Source: Beroe ovata
Taxonomy: Eukaryota > Ctenophora > Nuda > Beroida > Beroidae
Length of the DNA stretch: 64,000 nt
Reading direction: 5' to 3'
Assembly: GCA_946803715.1 (NCBI GenBank)
Contig: CAMPET010000005.1
Span: 593,927-657,926, forward strand
Part shown: in pieces, positions 26,066 through 36,098 of the stretch
How positions within the stretch are numbered: the stretch's first letter is position 1
Layout of the letters: the number at the start of each line of letters is the position of its first letter
Program-made: the position numbers and the translations under genes
Notes under the pieces: model-generated
Database searches by the model: none
Told to the model about the DNA's origin: nothing
The model's input: the letters and a program-made list of their open reading frames with translations, nothing else

Positions 26066-26421
26066 CTGAAAGGTGTGATATATTCTCATTTGACAGAGTA
26101 CACGTGACGTAACATCACGTGTCATTGAGTCACGATACTTGGGAACACGTGAGCTGATTACAAGCGACACGTGACCACGATTTGTCGTTACGTGTCAGTT
26201 GTCCTTCTCACCACTGCAGTTGTGATGGTACAGAACAATGCTACAATGTAACAATTGTAACTTCCCCTCTTACTAATGTAAGGGTTCGTTTTGTTCAGAT
26301 GAATACCCTTTATCTATGGGTAGCGACACGTTTCTCTGATACACTTCCACGCACAGACACACCCACAGACACACACAGACACAGACACATACACACATAC
26401 ATATTACATATACTAGAAGTG

Positions 26422-26855
26422 TGGCTGCACTGAGAGCATAAGCACAGCTGACAGTACTTATACTCTGAGATGGTATTTATTGCCGTGTGTCACGTGATCT
26501 ATACAGTGTGATAGCTCTTACACGAGGCGGTGTCATCGCATTTACCACAAGTTACATGGTCGTTACATTTGTAACGTGTTATTGGTATTGTGCAATAAAT
26601 GATANACACACACACACACACACACACATACACACATACACACACACAAATACACACACATACATATTACGTAGACTAGAAGTGTGGCAGCACTGAGAGC
26701 ATTAGCACAGCTGACAGTACTTATGCTCTGTCATGGTATTTATTGCAGTGTGTCACGTGATCTATACAGTGTGATAGCGCTTACACGAGGCAGTGTCATC
26801 GCATTTACCACAAGTAACATGGCTGTTACATTGAGTTACATTTGTAACGTGTTAT
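26422..26855. repeat. Direct repeat with CA microsatellite and N between copies
   Basis: A block with GCTGACAGTACTTAT and GTGTCACGTGATCTATACAG occurs at about 26422-26600 and again at about 26682-26855, about 90% alike. The copies are separated by an N (26605) and a CA repeat. This may be an unmerged contig overlap or a true duplication. Confidence 0.8.
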
Positions 26856-27306
26856 TGGTAATGCGCCAATGTAACGTGTAACGTGCTATATGTATCGAAT
26901 CATGTGTTGTGGCTGATAAGTAACACGGCCCGTGAGATACATGTGTTATTTGGTGATCTCATTTACTCACAACACATGTATTACACATTCAATCATCGAC
27001 TATGTATCATTACACACTGCATAAACTAAACTATAGTATCTTACCGCAAACATACCTACGATTAAAGAGTAGAAAATCTGTTTCGACACCATTTCTCACA
27101 TGTACCAATGATCATTGATGATATATAAACATTATTCAACGCATATTACTTCAAAATTAGACTCATATTTTGTATACATTGGCTCAATTAACTCGTTTCC
27201 TTCGCCTGAATCATTTTAAGGATAATTAATTATTAAATTGAACACGCCAGTCGAGTGAACCAACTTAAGCGTACAGTGTATGGCTTATAATAATCAAGTA
27301 GCATAC

Positions 27307-30300
27307 TCAACACTTTAACAGTAGCATACTTGTGTAAATTCTGTATGCACAGTAACAGTTTTGTGTTAAACTTGGACAGGAGACGTGAGAAGGAACTGTT
27401 CTATTGATCTGTCCTATAAACTCTTCGTACACAGACACATTATTATTATTTATTTGGAATTGTTGTACGAGATCGCTCACAGCATTCCAGTGATATAACG
27501 AACAGAGTAACATATGTTCAACCACCTAATACTGGCTAGTTGTCTGATAAATACCGGGGGATCTATTTCAACTCCATGTTATCAAAACATCATGAAATTG
27601 ACGAATAGATTGTGGTTTAACACACAGTTTTTCTCGGAAAATTTGCTCCTCGCAGTAAGGTATAAACGCCCCCATTTCTCACTTTAAGAGAAGGAGAAGT
27701 GTTATCCAGCTCACTTCTCTCGGGTAGGATCAATCCTATATAATTACACACTGTCGTATTGTTGAGAATAGAAGGGGGACCCTATTACTCGTCATTATCA
27801 TAGTACAGCTCTTTCTCTAAATGTGGGGGGGGGGGTTTTTAAAAAGACAATAGCCCATCAATCCCCTACCCTAGAATATATATTTTCGCATTGTTTACCA
27901 ACCAGTTACACCCACAATCACCCACAAAAACTACCTACANNNNNNNNNNNNNNNNNNNNNNNNNNNNNNNNNNNNNNNNCACACACACACACACACAGAC
28001 GCACATTACACACACAAAACTGTGTTGAAGGGTTGCTGGGAGTTGATGAGACGTGCAAATTCTAAACTCAGAGGTTATCAGGCTTCCATTTCATTTTATC
28101 CCTTATACAGGGCTATTAAAGCACATTTATACACGAGGTAGGTATATATGCTTTAACTTATTAACTAAAGAGGAGTCACAATCATATCAGCAGTCAACTT
28201 AAACAATTTTTCCCTAACTACGAGAACTTGCGTTGAATACTTACTCAGAGTCAAATTAGCAGTTATCGCAAGTTGTAATAGGAGAGGGCTGTGATATTGC
28301 AACAGATTGATGAATCACAACAATTCGTGTACATATGCGCCAACATGATGGAGGAATTTCTATAGAAGCATTTACCGCACAGGTACATCGTACTTTTATC
28401 ATGTGGCTGAGAGGATTTGTATTACCGTTTATGCAAATTTACGATTATATGCTAAATCAATCATTATATGCTAAATCATTGACTTAATTATCAAACATTA
28501 TTTATGTTATGCTTGAATTAATGATCTACTAAATCTGACTCAATAGTAGCCCTAATTTGTCCCTAACCTTATTGGAATGCTGAACAATCACATGATTAAT
28601 GACTGTAAAGTGCAAACATAAATTCGGTGCTGAGAGAAATCACTGATGCCCCAAACAACGTCGAATAGATAGGTACAGTCTGCCAACCTCTACAATATCA
28701 TACAGCTTCCCAAATTGTAAAGCCATGAAGTATGGTGGGTCAGGGGGGTCACACAGGATTTTATCTCTGAACAATATGACTTCACCCTTCTGATTCATAC
28801 ACGTGGATCACAGAGTTTACCTGAGGTGACCCTCCTGATCCACATCAGGTGGATCAGGAAGGTCACTCAAATCCAACTTGACCCCCAGAAAAGCGCAACA
28901 TGGATCAGAAGGGTCAGATTATATTTTTCCATGTGACCCTCCTGATCCATCATGATAAAGAGAAGACTATGGTATCAATGTATCATGAGATAAAGAATAT
29001 GAGTAATATCTTCATTGATGCCCACAACTCACCCCTAAGTAGCCATGTTTTTCACTGTAAAGTTGTGGGGGAAGAGCCTTAGGTTCCCCTATCTTTTCCC
29101 TCATAGTTGCAAGAACTCCAACCTTAGAAACATCGATTTCTTTAAGAACATGAGTGCTTGACTTACTACACATTATAGTATTGATGTGCTGGCATTTCTT
29201 CTTCACCTGTTGGAGGAAGTTGATAAATTAGGTGCAGTTAGATGAAATGTTTTTAAAAGACCATAATTTACTACACTTTTTAAGTTCAACATTTGGAGAG
29301 GGGTTATTTTCAAGAGTCGCATAGTTACTTAGAATTAGAAGAAAATTTCTGGTTTTCCTCTGGTTGCGAAGTAGTGTTGATAAGTTTAAAACTTACCAAC
29401 ACTACTTATTACAATCAAATTTGAGGTGACTGATGATGATGTTGTACATTGAAAGTATTTTCTCTAATTAAAGACTAACCACTGTTTCAATTGTCTGAGT
29501 TCGCAACCAGAGGAAAACCAGAAATTTTCTTCTAATTCTAAAAAAACTTTTTAAGTTGTAATGTTTTTAAACAAAGGGGGAAAAGGATTTTTTCAGGATA
29601 TTGTTTGTTGTGCTCACAAAAAGGAGCTTGTTGTTAGATTTATTAATTAATTAAGGTCCAAATTGACCCAATTATTACATGTACCACAATTGCAAAGAAT
29701 TCCCAAGATTGAACAATCTATCACGTGATTCACAAATCACATTGATCACAGTTCGAAAAGGAACATTAAGCTCATGCCTACTGGTAATAAGTACACACAA
29801 ACCTCTAAGCTACATGACATGCTAGTCATATATAGTATTACTTCTTCCTTGTCTTCTGCCATGGCCTTCACTGGATAAACTGTGTAACTTTATTATAATG
29901 AGACCTCAAAAAAGTATGTTTTTATTAAATCAATGAATTTAACATTATGCACATAGAAATGCACAACAGCCTCTTTTTGTAGGCCAATAAGTAACTGAAA
30001 TGAAAGGCTACCAGGAGTATGGATCGAAATCCGAGTCATATAAGATTAAAAAAAAGGGGGGGATGAGGGGAAGGGATGAAAGTGGAAAGTATATCATCCA
30101 AAATCTAGATGTAAACATACAGACAGAAACCAACACTACTATTAGCTGTCTTATGCAGTTTCTCGAATCTTACTTCGTCAAGAGAATTCCCCGACTTTCT
30201 TGATTGAACACACTGATAAGCATACCATAAGGTAGCCAGTCTGTAACAGTCATGAATGTCCTCTAATGAAAAGTATGGCATGTCGAACAAGATATTAAAA

Positions 30301-30352
30301 CTGTCCAGACACCTTGAGAAACATGAACAGTGGGCAGATAGCACCGGAATGT
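27307..30352 (-). CDS. Unknown gene, C-terminal exons
   Basis: Three exons join in phase 0 with consensus sites: 30352-30174, 29206-29123 and 27525-27307 (stop at the end), giving about 159 residues. The first contains HCSCFSRCLDSFNILFD and YRLATLWYAYQC; the second starts VKKKCQHINTIMCSKSS; the third contains MLLCSLYHWNAVSDLVQQF. The sequence looks alpha-helical with many Cys/Leu residues. The 5' end is not found and must lie right of 30352 or be missing. I do not recognise a family. The introns hold repeats, a nested inverted repeat (29331-29540) and the 40-base N gap. Confidence 0.5.
27940..27979. other. Assembly gap
   Basis: A run of N followed by a CA microsatellite; sequence and distance here are unreliable. 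Confidence 0.98.
28780..28960. repeat. Cluster of small inverted repeats
   Basis: The motif TGACCCTCCTGATCCA and its reverse complement occur several times. One imperfect hairpin spans about 28825-28867 (GTGACCCTCCTGATCCAC facing GTGGATCAGGAAGGTCAC), and another spans about 28900-28955. Confidence 0.75.
29331..29540. repeat. Nested inverted repeat (MITE-like)
   Basis: Outer arms of about 40 bases (TTCTGGTTTTCCTCTGGTTG at the left, its reverse complement at the right, ending near 29540) flank a second hairpin, GTAGTGTTGATAAGTTT facing AAACTTACCAACACTAC, at about 29371-29405. It lies in an intron of the unknown gene. Confidence 0.85.
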
Positions 30353-31279
30353 CTGCAATTAGAAAAGTGACTAATGAGCATGGCTATAATAAGTATTGAA
30401 TTGAAGGGGAATTGAAATCTGAAACCTTATATAAAATTAAGCAGGAAATGCCAAAGCTCAAAATGGTTTCAAAATAATTTTGCCTGTTTAGTCTAGATCT
30501 ACGATAGGCCCAGGTTTCGCGCGCCGCTAACGCTAAGCGTCGCTGACGCTCGCCGCTTTGCGGCTCGCGCCAGACTTCAAAGAGACTGTAAGCATCGCTA
30601 GATATAATGGTTTAAATACCGATGCAATACTGGATACTATATAAAAATTAAGAACATGGCGCCGCGCATCGAGAAGGAAGATTTTCATTCCGCGGGATGT
30701 TTATGTTTATGTCAGTTGCCTGGCGCGGCGATGCTAAGCCCAGCTCAGCTTATACTTACCGGATGTTATCTGTCCATTGTTTCTTGCGCGCCGCGCGCAA
30801 GAAACAGTGGACAGATAACATCCGGCAAAGCTAAAGCCCAGCTGAGTGCTGACGCACGTGCAACGAAATTTGCGACAGCCGGGCTACCATCGACAGCCAA
30901 GTTTTTTTGCACCCGTGAGACCAGAGGTTGCCATGGATTATGGAATTATTTAAATCTGATGATGCGATCAATACATAATGATTTGTAATATTCTATGTGA
31001 TATTTTATGTGATATGATGAATCTCATCTGCATCAATTTTATACTTCAAGATAATCGATATGGTATCCACTACTACCCTTGCTCAATGACTCTTTGAAAA
31101 GGGCACTTTGAATCAGTTTTGATTTTGTTTATTCACACCAGCATGCCTGTGATGAAATCTTATTGATAAGTTTCTCTATTGTCATCATGGTTCCCTTACA
31201 CCTTAAACATCAATAGTCAATAGTCATTCTGATTCTTGACCGGATTTGAACATATCAATATGCATTCAGTGTGTTTCAG
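30353..31279. other. Intergenic or intronic, palindromic element
   Basis: No coding exon is convincing. It contains CpG-rich sequence at 30518-30570 and the hairpin at about 30759-30826. The 5' exon of the WDCP-like gene should be here but I could not identify it. Confidence 0.4.
30759..30826. repeat. Palindromic GC-core element, best copy
   Basis: The arms CCGGATGTTATCTGTCC and TGTTTCTTGCGCG face their reverse complements across a short GC core, with one mismatch. The same arm sequence occurs at 45384-45540, 56120-56220 and 56580-56605, and in degraded form near 44955 and 45545-45620. Confidence 0.9.
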
Positions 31280-32988
31280 CGGGTGCAGTTCAAGGCAGTG
31301 ATCCAGAAGGTATTCAGTGCCCTCAATTAGTCTTTGCTTATCCCTGTAGAGAGACTAGCATGAATCTTGGCACTGTTATCCTTACTACTAACAAGAATCA
31401 TTTGGACACTTATGTCGAGGAAAGAGATGAATTTGCTATCCCTGTTGAGAGAGGGATTATGACATGTCAGTTGAAGTATAATACTTTGAATAACATAGAA
31501 GATGTCAATTTTTCTGTTTCAAATGTTGAAGCAAATGTTGTCAATGCAAAGCTTCTTAACTGTTGGAACTACTCTACTAAACAGGATATTGTGCTCATTT
31601 CCTCTGATGGAATTGAAAAGATAGATGGCGTTGCTCACACCCCTTATCATTACAAGCCGTCAAACTTTCCTGTCTTAGCTTGTTATTGTTTAGATGGTTA
31701 TGTTCTCACTGTTTCATGTAAGTCATATACTATTTGCAATCTTGAGACTCTAATTCAGAAGACAAGACCAATCACTGAAATAAAGAAGTGTACAGCTACT
31801 ATAGCTGGTTGGAAATGCAAATCAGCTTCTGAAGATGTCACATTTGACAATCTTCATATTTTGATATGCGATGGAAACACTGTTTACCACTACTATGGTG
31901 AGAGTTCTTCTGTAGTTGATACTGGAAGGGTTTTAGCTTTTTGCCAAACTGACTATGGTTTCCTTGGTGCTTTTGAGACTAATTGGAGACTAAGTCCCTT
32001 ACATTTATTTGGAGATGGACCTATCAATATAGAAAATCTCGAATTACCCACCCAAACCAGTAACATATCAAATGAAGCTCGACTTCAACTGTTCAATTGG
32101 GATATGTCTCCTATTGATGACAAATCTTTACCAAGTCATAATGAACCCACATTGCTTATACATAAACAAAAAGTGGTTTGTGTTTCAGGATTTTACAAGC
32201 ATGTTATCAGTATTTTTGTTTTGAACAATGGAACAATCAATCATTTGAAGGATATTTCAATTGGGTTGGAGTATAGAATTGCTGGACTGAATTTTCACCA
32301 ATCTGATCTGCTAGTGTTGAAAAGGCGGTTTGATGCAGACAACATCTTACTTACATTTCCATCAAAATCTGGAAATATATCAGGGAATGCGTTTATTGAT
32401 GTAATGAAGCTTGAAGATTTTATCAGTAGAATGATAAATGGCCCTGATGAGGAGAAAGATTCAATTGATAAAACTGTGAAGAAAGACCCCAAGCATTCCA
32501 TCTTGTTACCTAGGTATATAGACCATACAACGATAACAGAAGAGGAGATAAAAAGAAGAGCTGCAGAAATCATAGATGAATTCAGTGAAAAGCCCCCGAG
32601 CATTGGTTCTTTTTCTGATTCTGATCTATCTGAGGGCACACTTGAAGTATTAGCTGATTGCAGACCTCGATATCCATTTGTTCCTATTCCGGTATCAGAC
32701 TCTTCAGGCGATGAATTAAGTGAGCTAAAGCTACCAGGCGATGAGGATATTCCATTCAAACATAATCTTATAACTGTTATCCCTCAAGAAGTACCAAAAG
32801 AGAGTGAAACGACTTCTGAGCTTGTAAACAGTATTCTATCAGATATTGGTAGGTCAAGACGTCCAGATGAAGAATCACAATTATCTCAAATCAATGAAAA
32901 GTTAGACAGAGTTGTGACCTTGCTGGAGAGACAAAACTCATTGTTGGAAATGCTAGCTAGACAATCTTTGATCGATAAACAGCGTTAA
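31280..32988 (+). CDS. WDCP-like beta-propeller/coiled-coil protein, 5' partial
   Basis: One large exon of 569 codons begins after the acceptor gtgtttcag at 31279 and runs to a stop. The first two thirds are rich in short beta-strand-like segments (ILICDGNTVYHYYGE, LISSDGIEKIDG) compatible with a propeller. The segment KVVCVSGFYKHVISIFVLN through LLVLKRRF resembles the human WDCP (WD repeat and coiled-coil-containing protein, C2orf44) region around HVVAVASNTCNIILIYSV. A Ser/Glu-rich linker follows and the C-terminus is a coiled coil (INEKLDRVVTLLERQNSLL), as in WDCP. The match is by eye and weak, so the name is tentative. The N-terminal exon has not been found. It converges with the ITAM adaptor gene, with 296 bases between stop codons. 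AATAAA occurs near 33147. Confidence 0.5.
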
Positions 32989-33284
32989 AGCAATTTTTTT
33001 GCAAAACATAACAATAGTTAAATTATTCACACATTTGAAATCCTATTACTTTTTATATTTGATAAATAATGATGTTGAATTCAGGTTTCAAGACATTCTG
33101 TATCAAACCTATTGATGACAATTTGATATACATAGAAAAGTCCCGAATAAAGTTGACCGAATGTGTCTTTTTCTCTGATATACCACACACTCAAACAAAC
33201 AGTTACTCAGATCAAACTTTTAAGATCTTGAGAAGGGAAAATTCAGTAGGTAACGGGTGAAATAATGATATGATAACTTCCCCA

Positions 33285-33986
33285 TTATCCAGTAAGAGAA
33301 AGTGATGTTGCGTACTGTGGCATTGTTGGTTGAAGCACACATCCCACCGCCAACAATTGATCACTGTATTGGGGTTCCAGATCAGTTACCTGTGTCTTGT
33401 CCTTTCCTCGGAGACTCCTTGAGTTTCTCAGGATCTGTTGCCTTTGCGAGAGCTCTTTCGTTATCTCACTTGGAATCCTAGTCATTGCAGGTGGTTGCTT
33501 CGGTGCCTCCTCACCGAGATGATTGTAGCTGTCAGCCGTCCCAACATCATAATGGACTGCAGTATCATTGAATTGTAGTTCATTGTACCTAGGCATTCCG
33601 GTAGTGGAGTTTTCATGGGCCAGTTTCAACGTTTCATAGAATGGAGCCTCTTGCCCTATTTCATCATAGTGCATATCCACCTCAGATCTACCTTTTCTTG
33701 TTGGTTGCTGCTGATGACCGTAAATGGGAGCTAAGTTATTATTTCCCTGGCCATCCGGTACAATGATATCGTCGTCATAGACCTTGTTGTAGACTACTGT
33801 TTTTGGATTGATCTTTTGTGTAAGTGTTCTTGCAACTTTTCGCTTCTTGGATTTTGCCTCTCGTGAACCTTTCTCTTCTCTCTTCTCTTCTCGAATTCCC
33901 AAGACGCAAGCGGTGATCAAACCAGCTACTAACAGCAGAAAGACAATCAAAATGATACAAATGCTTCCCGTTAAGTCGCCAGCCAT
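33285..33986 (-). CDS. Single-pass transmembrane adaptor with an ITAM
   Basis: An intronless frame of 233 residues; an in-frame TAG shortly upstream supports the ATG at 33986. The topology is that of vertebrate transmembrane adaptors (LAT, LAX, NTAL): eight residues outside, one helix at 9-30 (ICIILIVFLLLVAGLITACV) with a cysteine at its inner end that could be palmitoylated, a basic stop-transfer (REEKREEK, KSKKRKV), then a long tail full of tyrosine motifs. Y107-DEI and Y117-ETL are separated by six residues, which fits the ITAM consensus YxxI/L-x6-8-YxxI/L. Further sites are Y134-NEL, Y146-DVG and Y154-NHL. Src/Syk-type kinases and SH2 proteins would be the expected partners; this is inference. 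I do not recognise an orthologue. Its start is 231 bases from the divergently transcribed gene at 34217. Confidence 0.75.
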   Translation of the reverse strand: MAGDLTGSICIILIVFLLLVAGLITACVLGIREEKREEKGSREAKSKKRKVARTLTQKINPKTVVYNKVYDDDIIVPDGQGNNNLAPIYGHQQQPTRKGRSEVDMHYDEIGQEAPFYETLKLAHENSTTGMPRYNELQFNDTAVHYDVGTADSYNHLGEEAPKQPPAMTRIPSEITKELSQRQQILRNSRSLRGKDKTQVTDLEPQYSDQLLAVGCVLQPTMPQYATSLSLTG

Positions 33987-34216
33987 GATAGAATGAAAAG
34001 TTGTTAGCAGTAAGCAACAACTCTAAGTGTAAGACAGAAATAAAATAAAGATCACAACCGATTTTTGCATCACTGTTGGATCTTTACATTGAGTAGGTAG
34101 AACGACGATTCGATCGAGCTTTCAAAAATTTGACACCAAAATTTGACCGGGTGGGTGAAATGGATACACGGCGCCTATTCCTAATTTGATAACATAAGAA
34201 CGTTCCGATATCTAGG
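33987..34216. promoter_or_regulatory. Probable bidirectional promoter
   Basis: Only 230 bases separate the start codons of two divergent genes (minus-strand adaptor, plus-strand finger protein). No TATA box is obvious. Inference from spacing only. Confidence 0.4.
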
Positions 34217-36098
34217 ATGAAATGTCCATTATGCTTCGAGTTCGTTCCCAATGAAGAACTCTTGCAAGATCACTATCTCACTAAGTGTAAGGGTCTGGCG
34301 GATGAAAGTGAAGATTACGTTTACCTGCCTCCCCCACCCAACTTGAAGAAGCTGCAGTATATTTCCTCTGCAGCGAATGATGAACAGGAGATTTTCTTCC
34401 TCTCCACATACCTCGATGTGAGCGATCTACTCAATCAAATCATTAGATTTTCTTCACTTCAAATGGTCGTTGACGTTCCAAGTCGACATTTTCCAAATTA
34501 TAATGCTCACGTAACAACGGTCTACCCCTCAGATTCCCCAAGTGACTCTGGGTAGGGTATCAGACGATCTCTTCCAGTCAGAAGAGATAACCATGCCGGA
34601 TAGGACAGCTCCACTGGAGGGCCAGCTGGTGATAGGGGACGACGTGGTATCAGTCACTCCATTCACCCTCACTTCAGACTCTGTCGTTACCTTATACGTC
34701 ACAAGTATGTCCTGAGAGGCTGTATTGAATTTAGCAGTTTCTTCTCTTTCAATCAATCTGCGTATGATAAGGTTACATTGATAACCGTTAATTGAATCTC
34801 AAACTAGGGTACGTAAGGTTTAAATTTCAATGTGGCGCTCAAACTGAACATTTGTTTGGAAATTCAAATTAATGGAACGCGTTAACCTCAGAGCAGGAGC
34901 TAGACACCTGGTCGACGATAAGCTCTCGTAGCTCCTGTGCCACCGCCTCACTCGCTGCCACCTCTCAAGTACGGCACAGTGTCTCAATGTCGAGTATCAA
35001 CACTGCAGAATCAGACGGTATGTTCGCGCCGCGAAATTCAAAATAATACCTATCAGGATTTGTTTTCGTTGACGTGTTGTTTATGGCAGACATTTTGTTT
35101 CATGCAATTATCTGCCACCTTGATGAAGGTGGCGTTAGAAAGTAAGATCAATATGCTTGTTACAACTCAGTCAAATTGTCTCTGTCTCTCGATGTTCATA
35201 TTCAAGTTACCATCCCAGTTTCAGAGAACAAAGTGGTTCGGAGACGCACTCATTCTGACCACGGTATGGCGTGCACTGAGAATGTAACTAACACGGTAAA
35301 TGCGGGAAACGGTGAATCACCAAGACAACACGACACAGACAGTAATACAGACAGTGTTGGAGTTAGGGATAATCATAAACTCGATAAGGAAGAGGAGGAC
35401 TCAGGGGAGGGTCATGGCTCAGATTCCAGCTCACTACTCAGATCAGAAACTCGTGCTATCATGGCTGAGAGGTTAGCGCGATATGATGCAGTGAGATGGT
35501 ACAGGTGTCTTTGTACGTCCAGCGTCCTACGATTCAACTATAGAAACTCTTAATTTTGTCTTTTTGTGCGTCCAAGCAAATTATCATGTACCTAACTCTG
35601 TAGGTATAGGTATATTTGATTATGCCCGTGACAAGATCCGATTTCAGAACGAGCAGTAAGGACAGCATGTCGGAAACAAAGATCACTCTGCGTCGGAAAC
35701 GTCGACATCGTCGCAACATGGGGATCGATTCCACCGCCGATGCTGTAAGTATGACAGTAGCTGGATGAATTCCCTTGCACTGACCTATCTTCTGCAACAC
35801 TTGTCTGTTGGATGTCTTCTTCCTGGTAACGTGTAATTCAGGACACCGAGTCGATAACCAGTGATAGGATGATTGATGTTACGCTCATTAACGAAGAGGG
35901 TGCTCTAAAGAAAGTAAGCTGACCCCACTTATTATTTCTTCGTTGTCTATTTCGAACTGAAATTCGGTATTGATTCCGTATTGTGCAATGGGGGTTCAAT
36001 GCATGGTTCAACTTTCAAGTGAAAATGACATTGATATCCATGTATTGTTGCTTGTAAATTCAGGTGGTCAGAGCTGTTGTCCTGAACATGGCAGCCAG
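34217..36098 (+). CDS. Unknown protein with N-terminal Cys/His finger, 3' unresolved
   Basis: Seven exons join in frame: 34217-34417, 34533-34704, 34970-35017, 35171-35504, 35648-35744, 35842-35913, 36064-36098, coding for about 319 residues before the last donor. The protein starts MKCPLCFEFV and continues to HYLTKC, a CxxC...HxxxxC finger like UBZ/C2HC ubiquitin-binding fingers. The middle is Ser/Asp/Glu-rich with a basic RRRTHSDHG motif. A later exon has LRRKRRHRRNMG, probably a nuclear localisation signal. The last two exons read MIDVTLINEEGALKK and VVRAVVLNMAA, a folded-looking segment that must continue in an exon I could not place. One weak candidate begins after the acceptor at 39899. 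I do not recognise the family. Confidence 0.55.

Larger units (their letters stand above)
24945..27306. other. Mostly non-coding, repeats
   Basis: Apart from one possible terminal exon (25991-26065, minus) I see no gene. It contains a CpG-rich patch at 25370-25450, CA-rich microsatellites at 26340-26410 and 26606-26665, and a duplicated block described separately. Confidence 0.5.

Noticed and set aside
32295-32759. 154-codon minus-strand frame
   Set aside because: Antisense of the WDCP-like exon, Ser-rich by codon mirroring.
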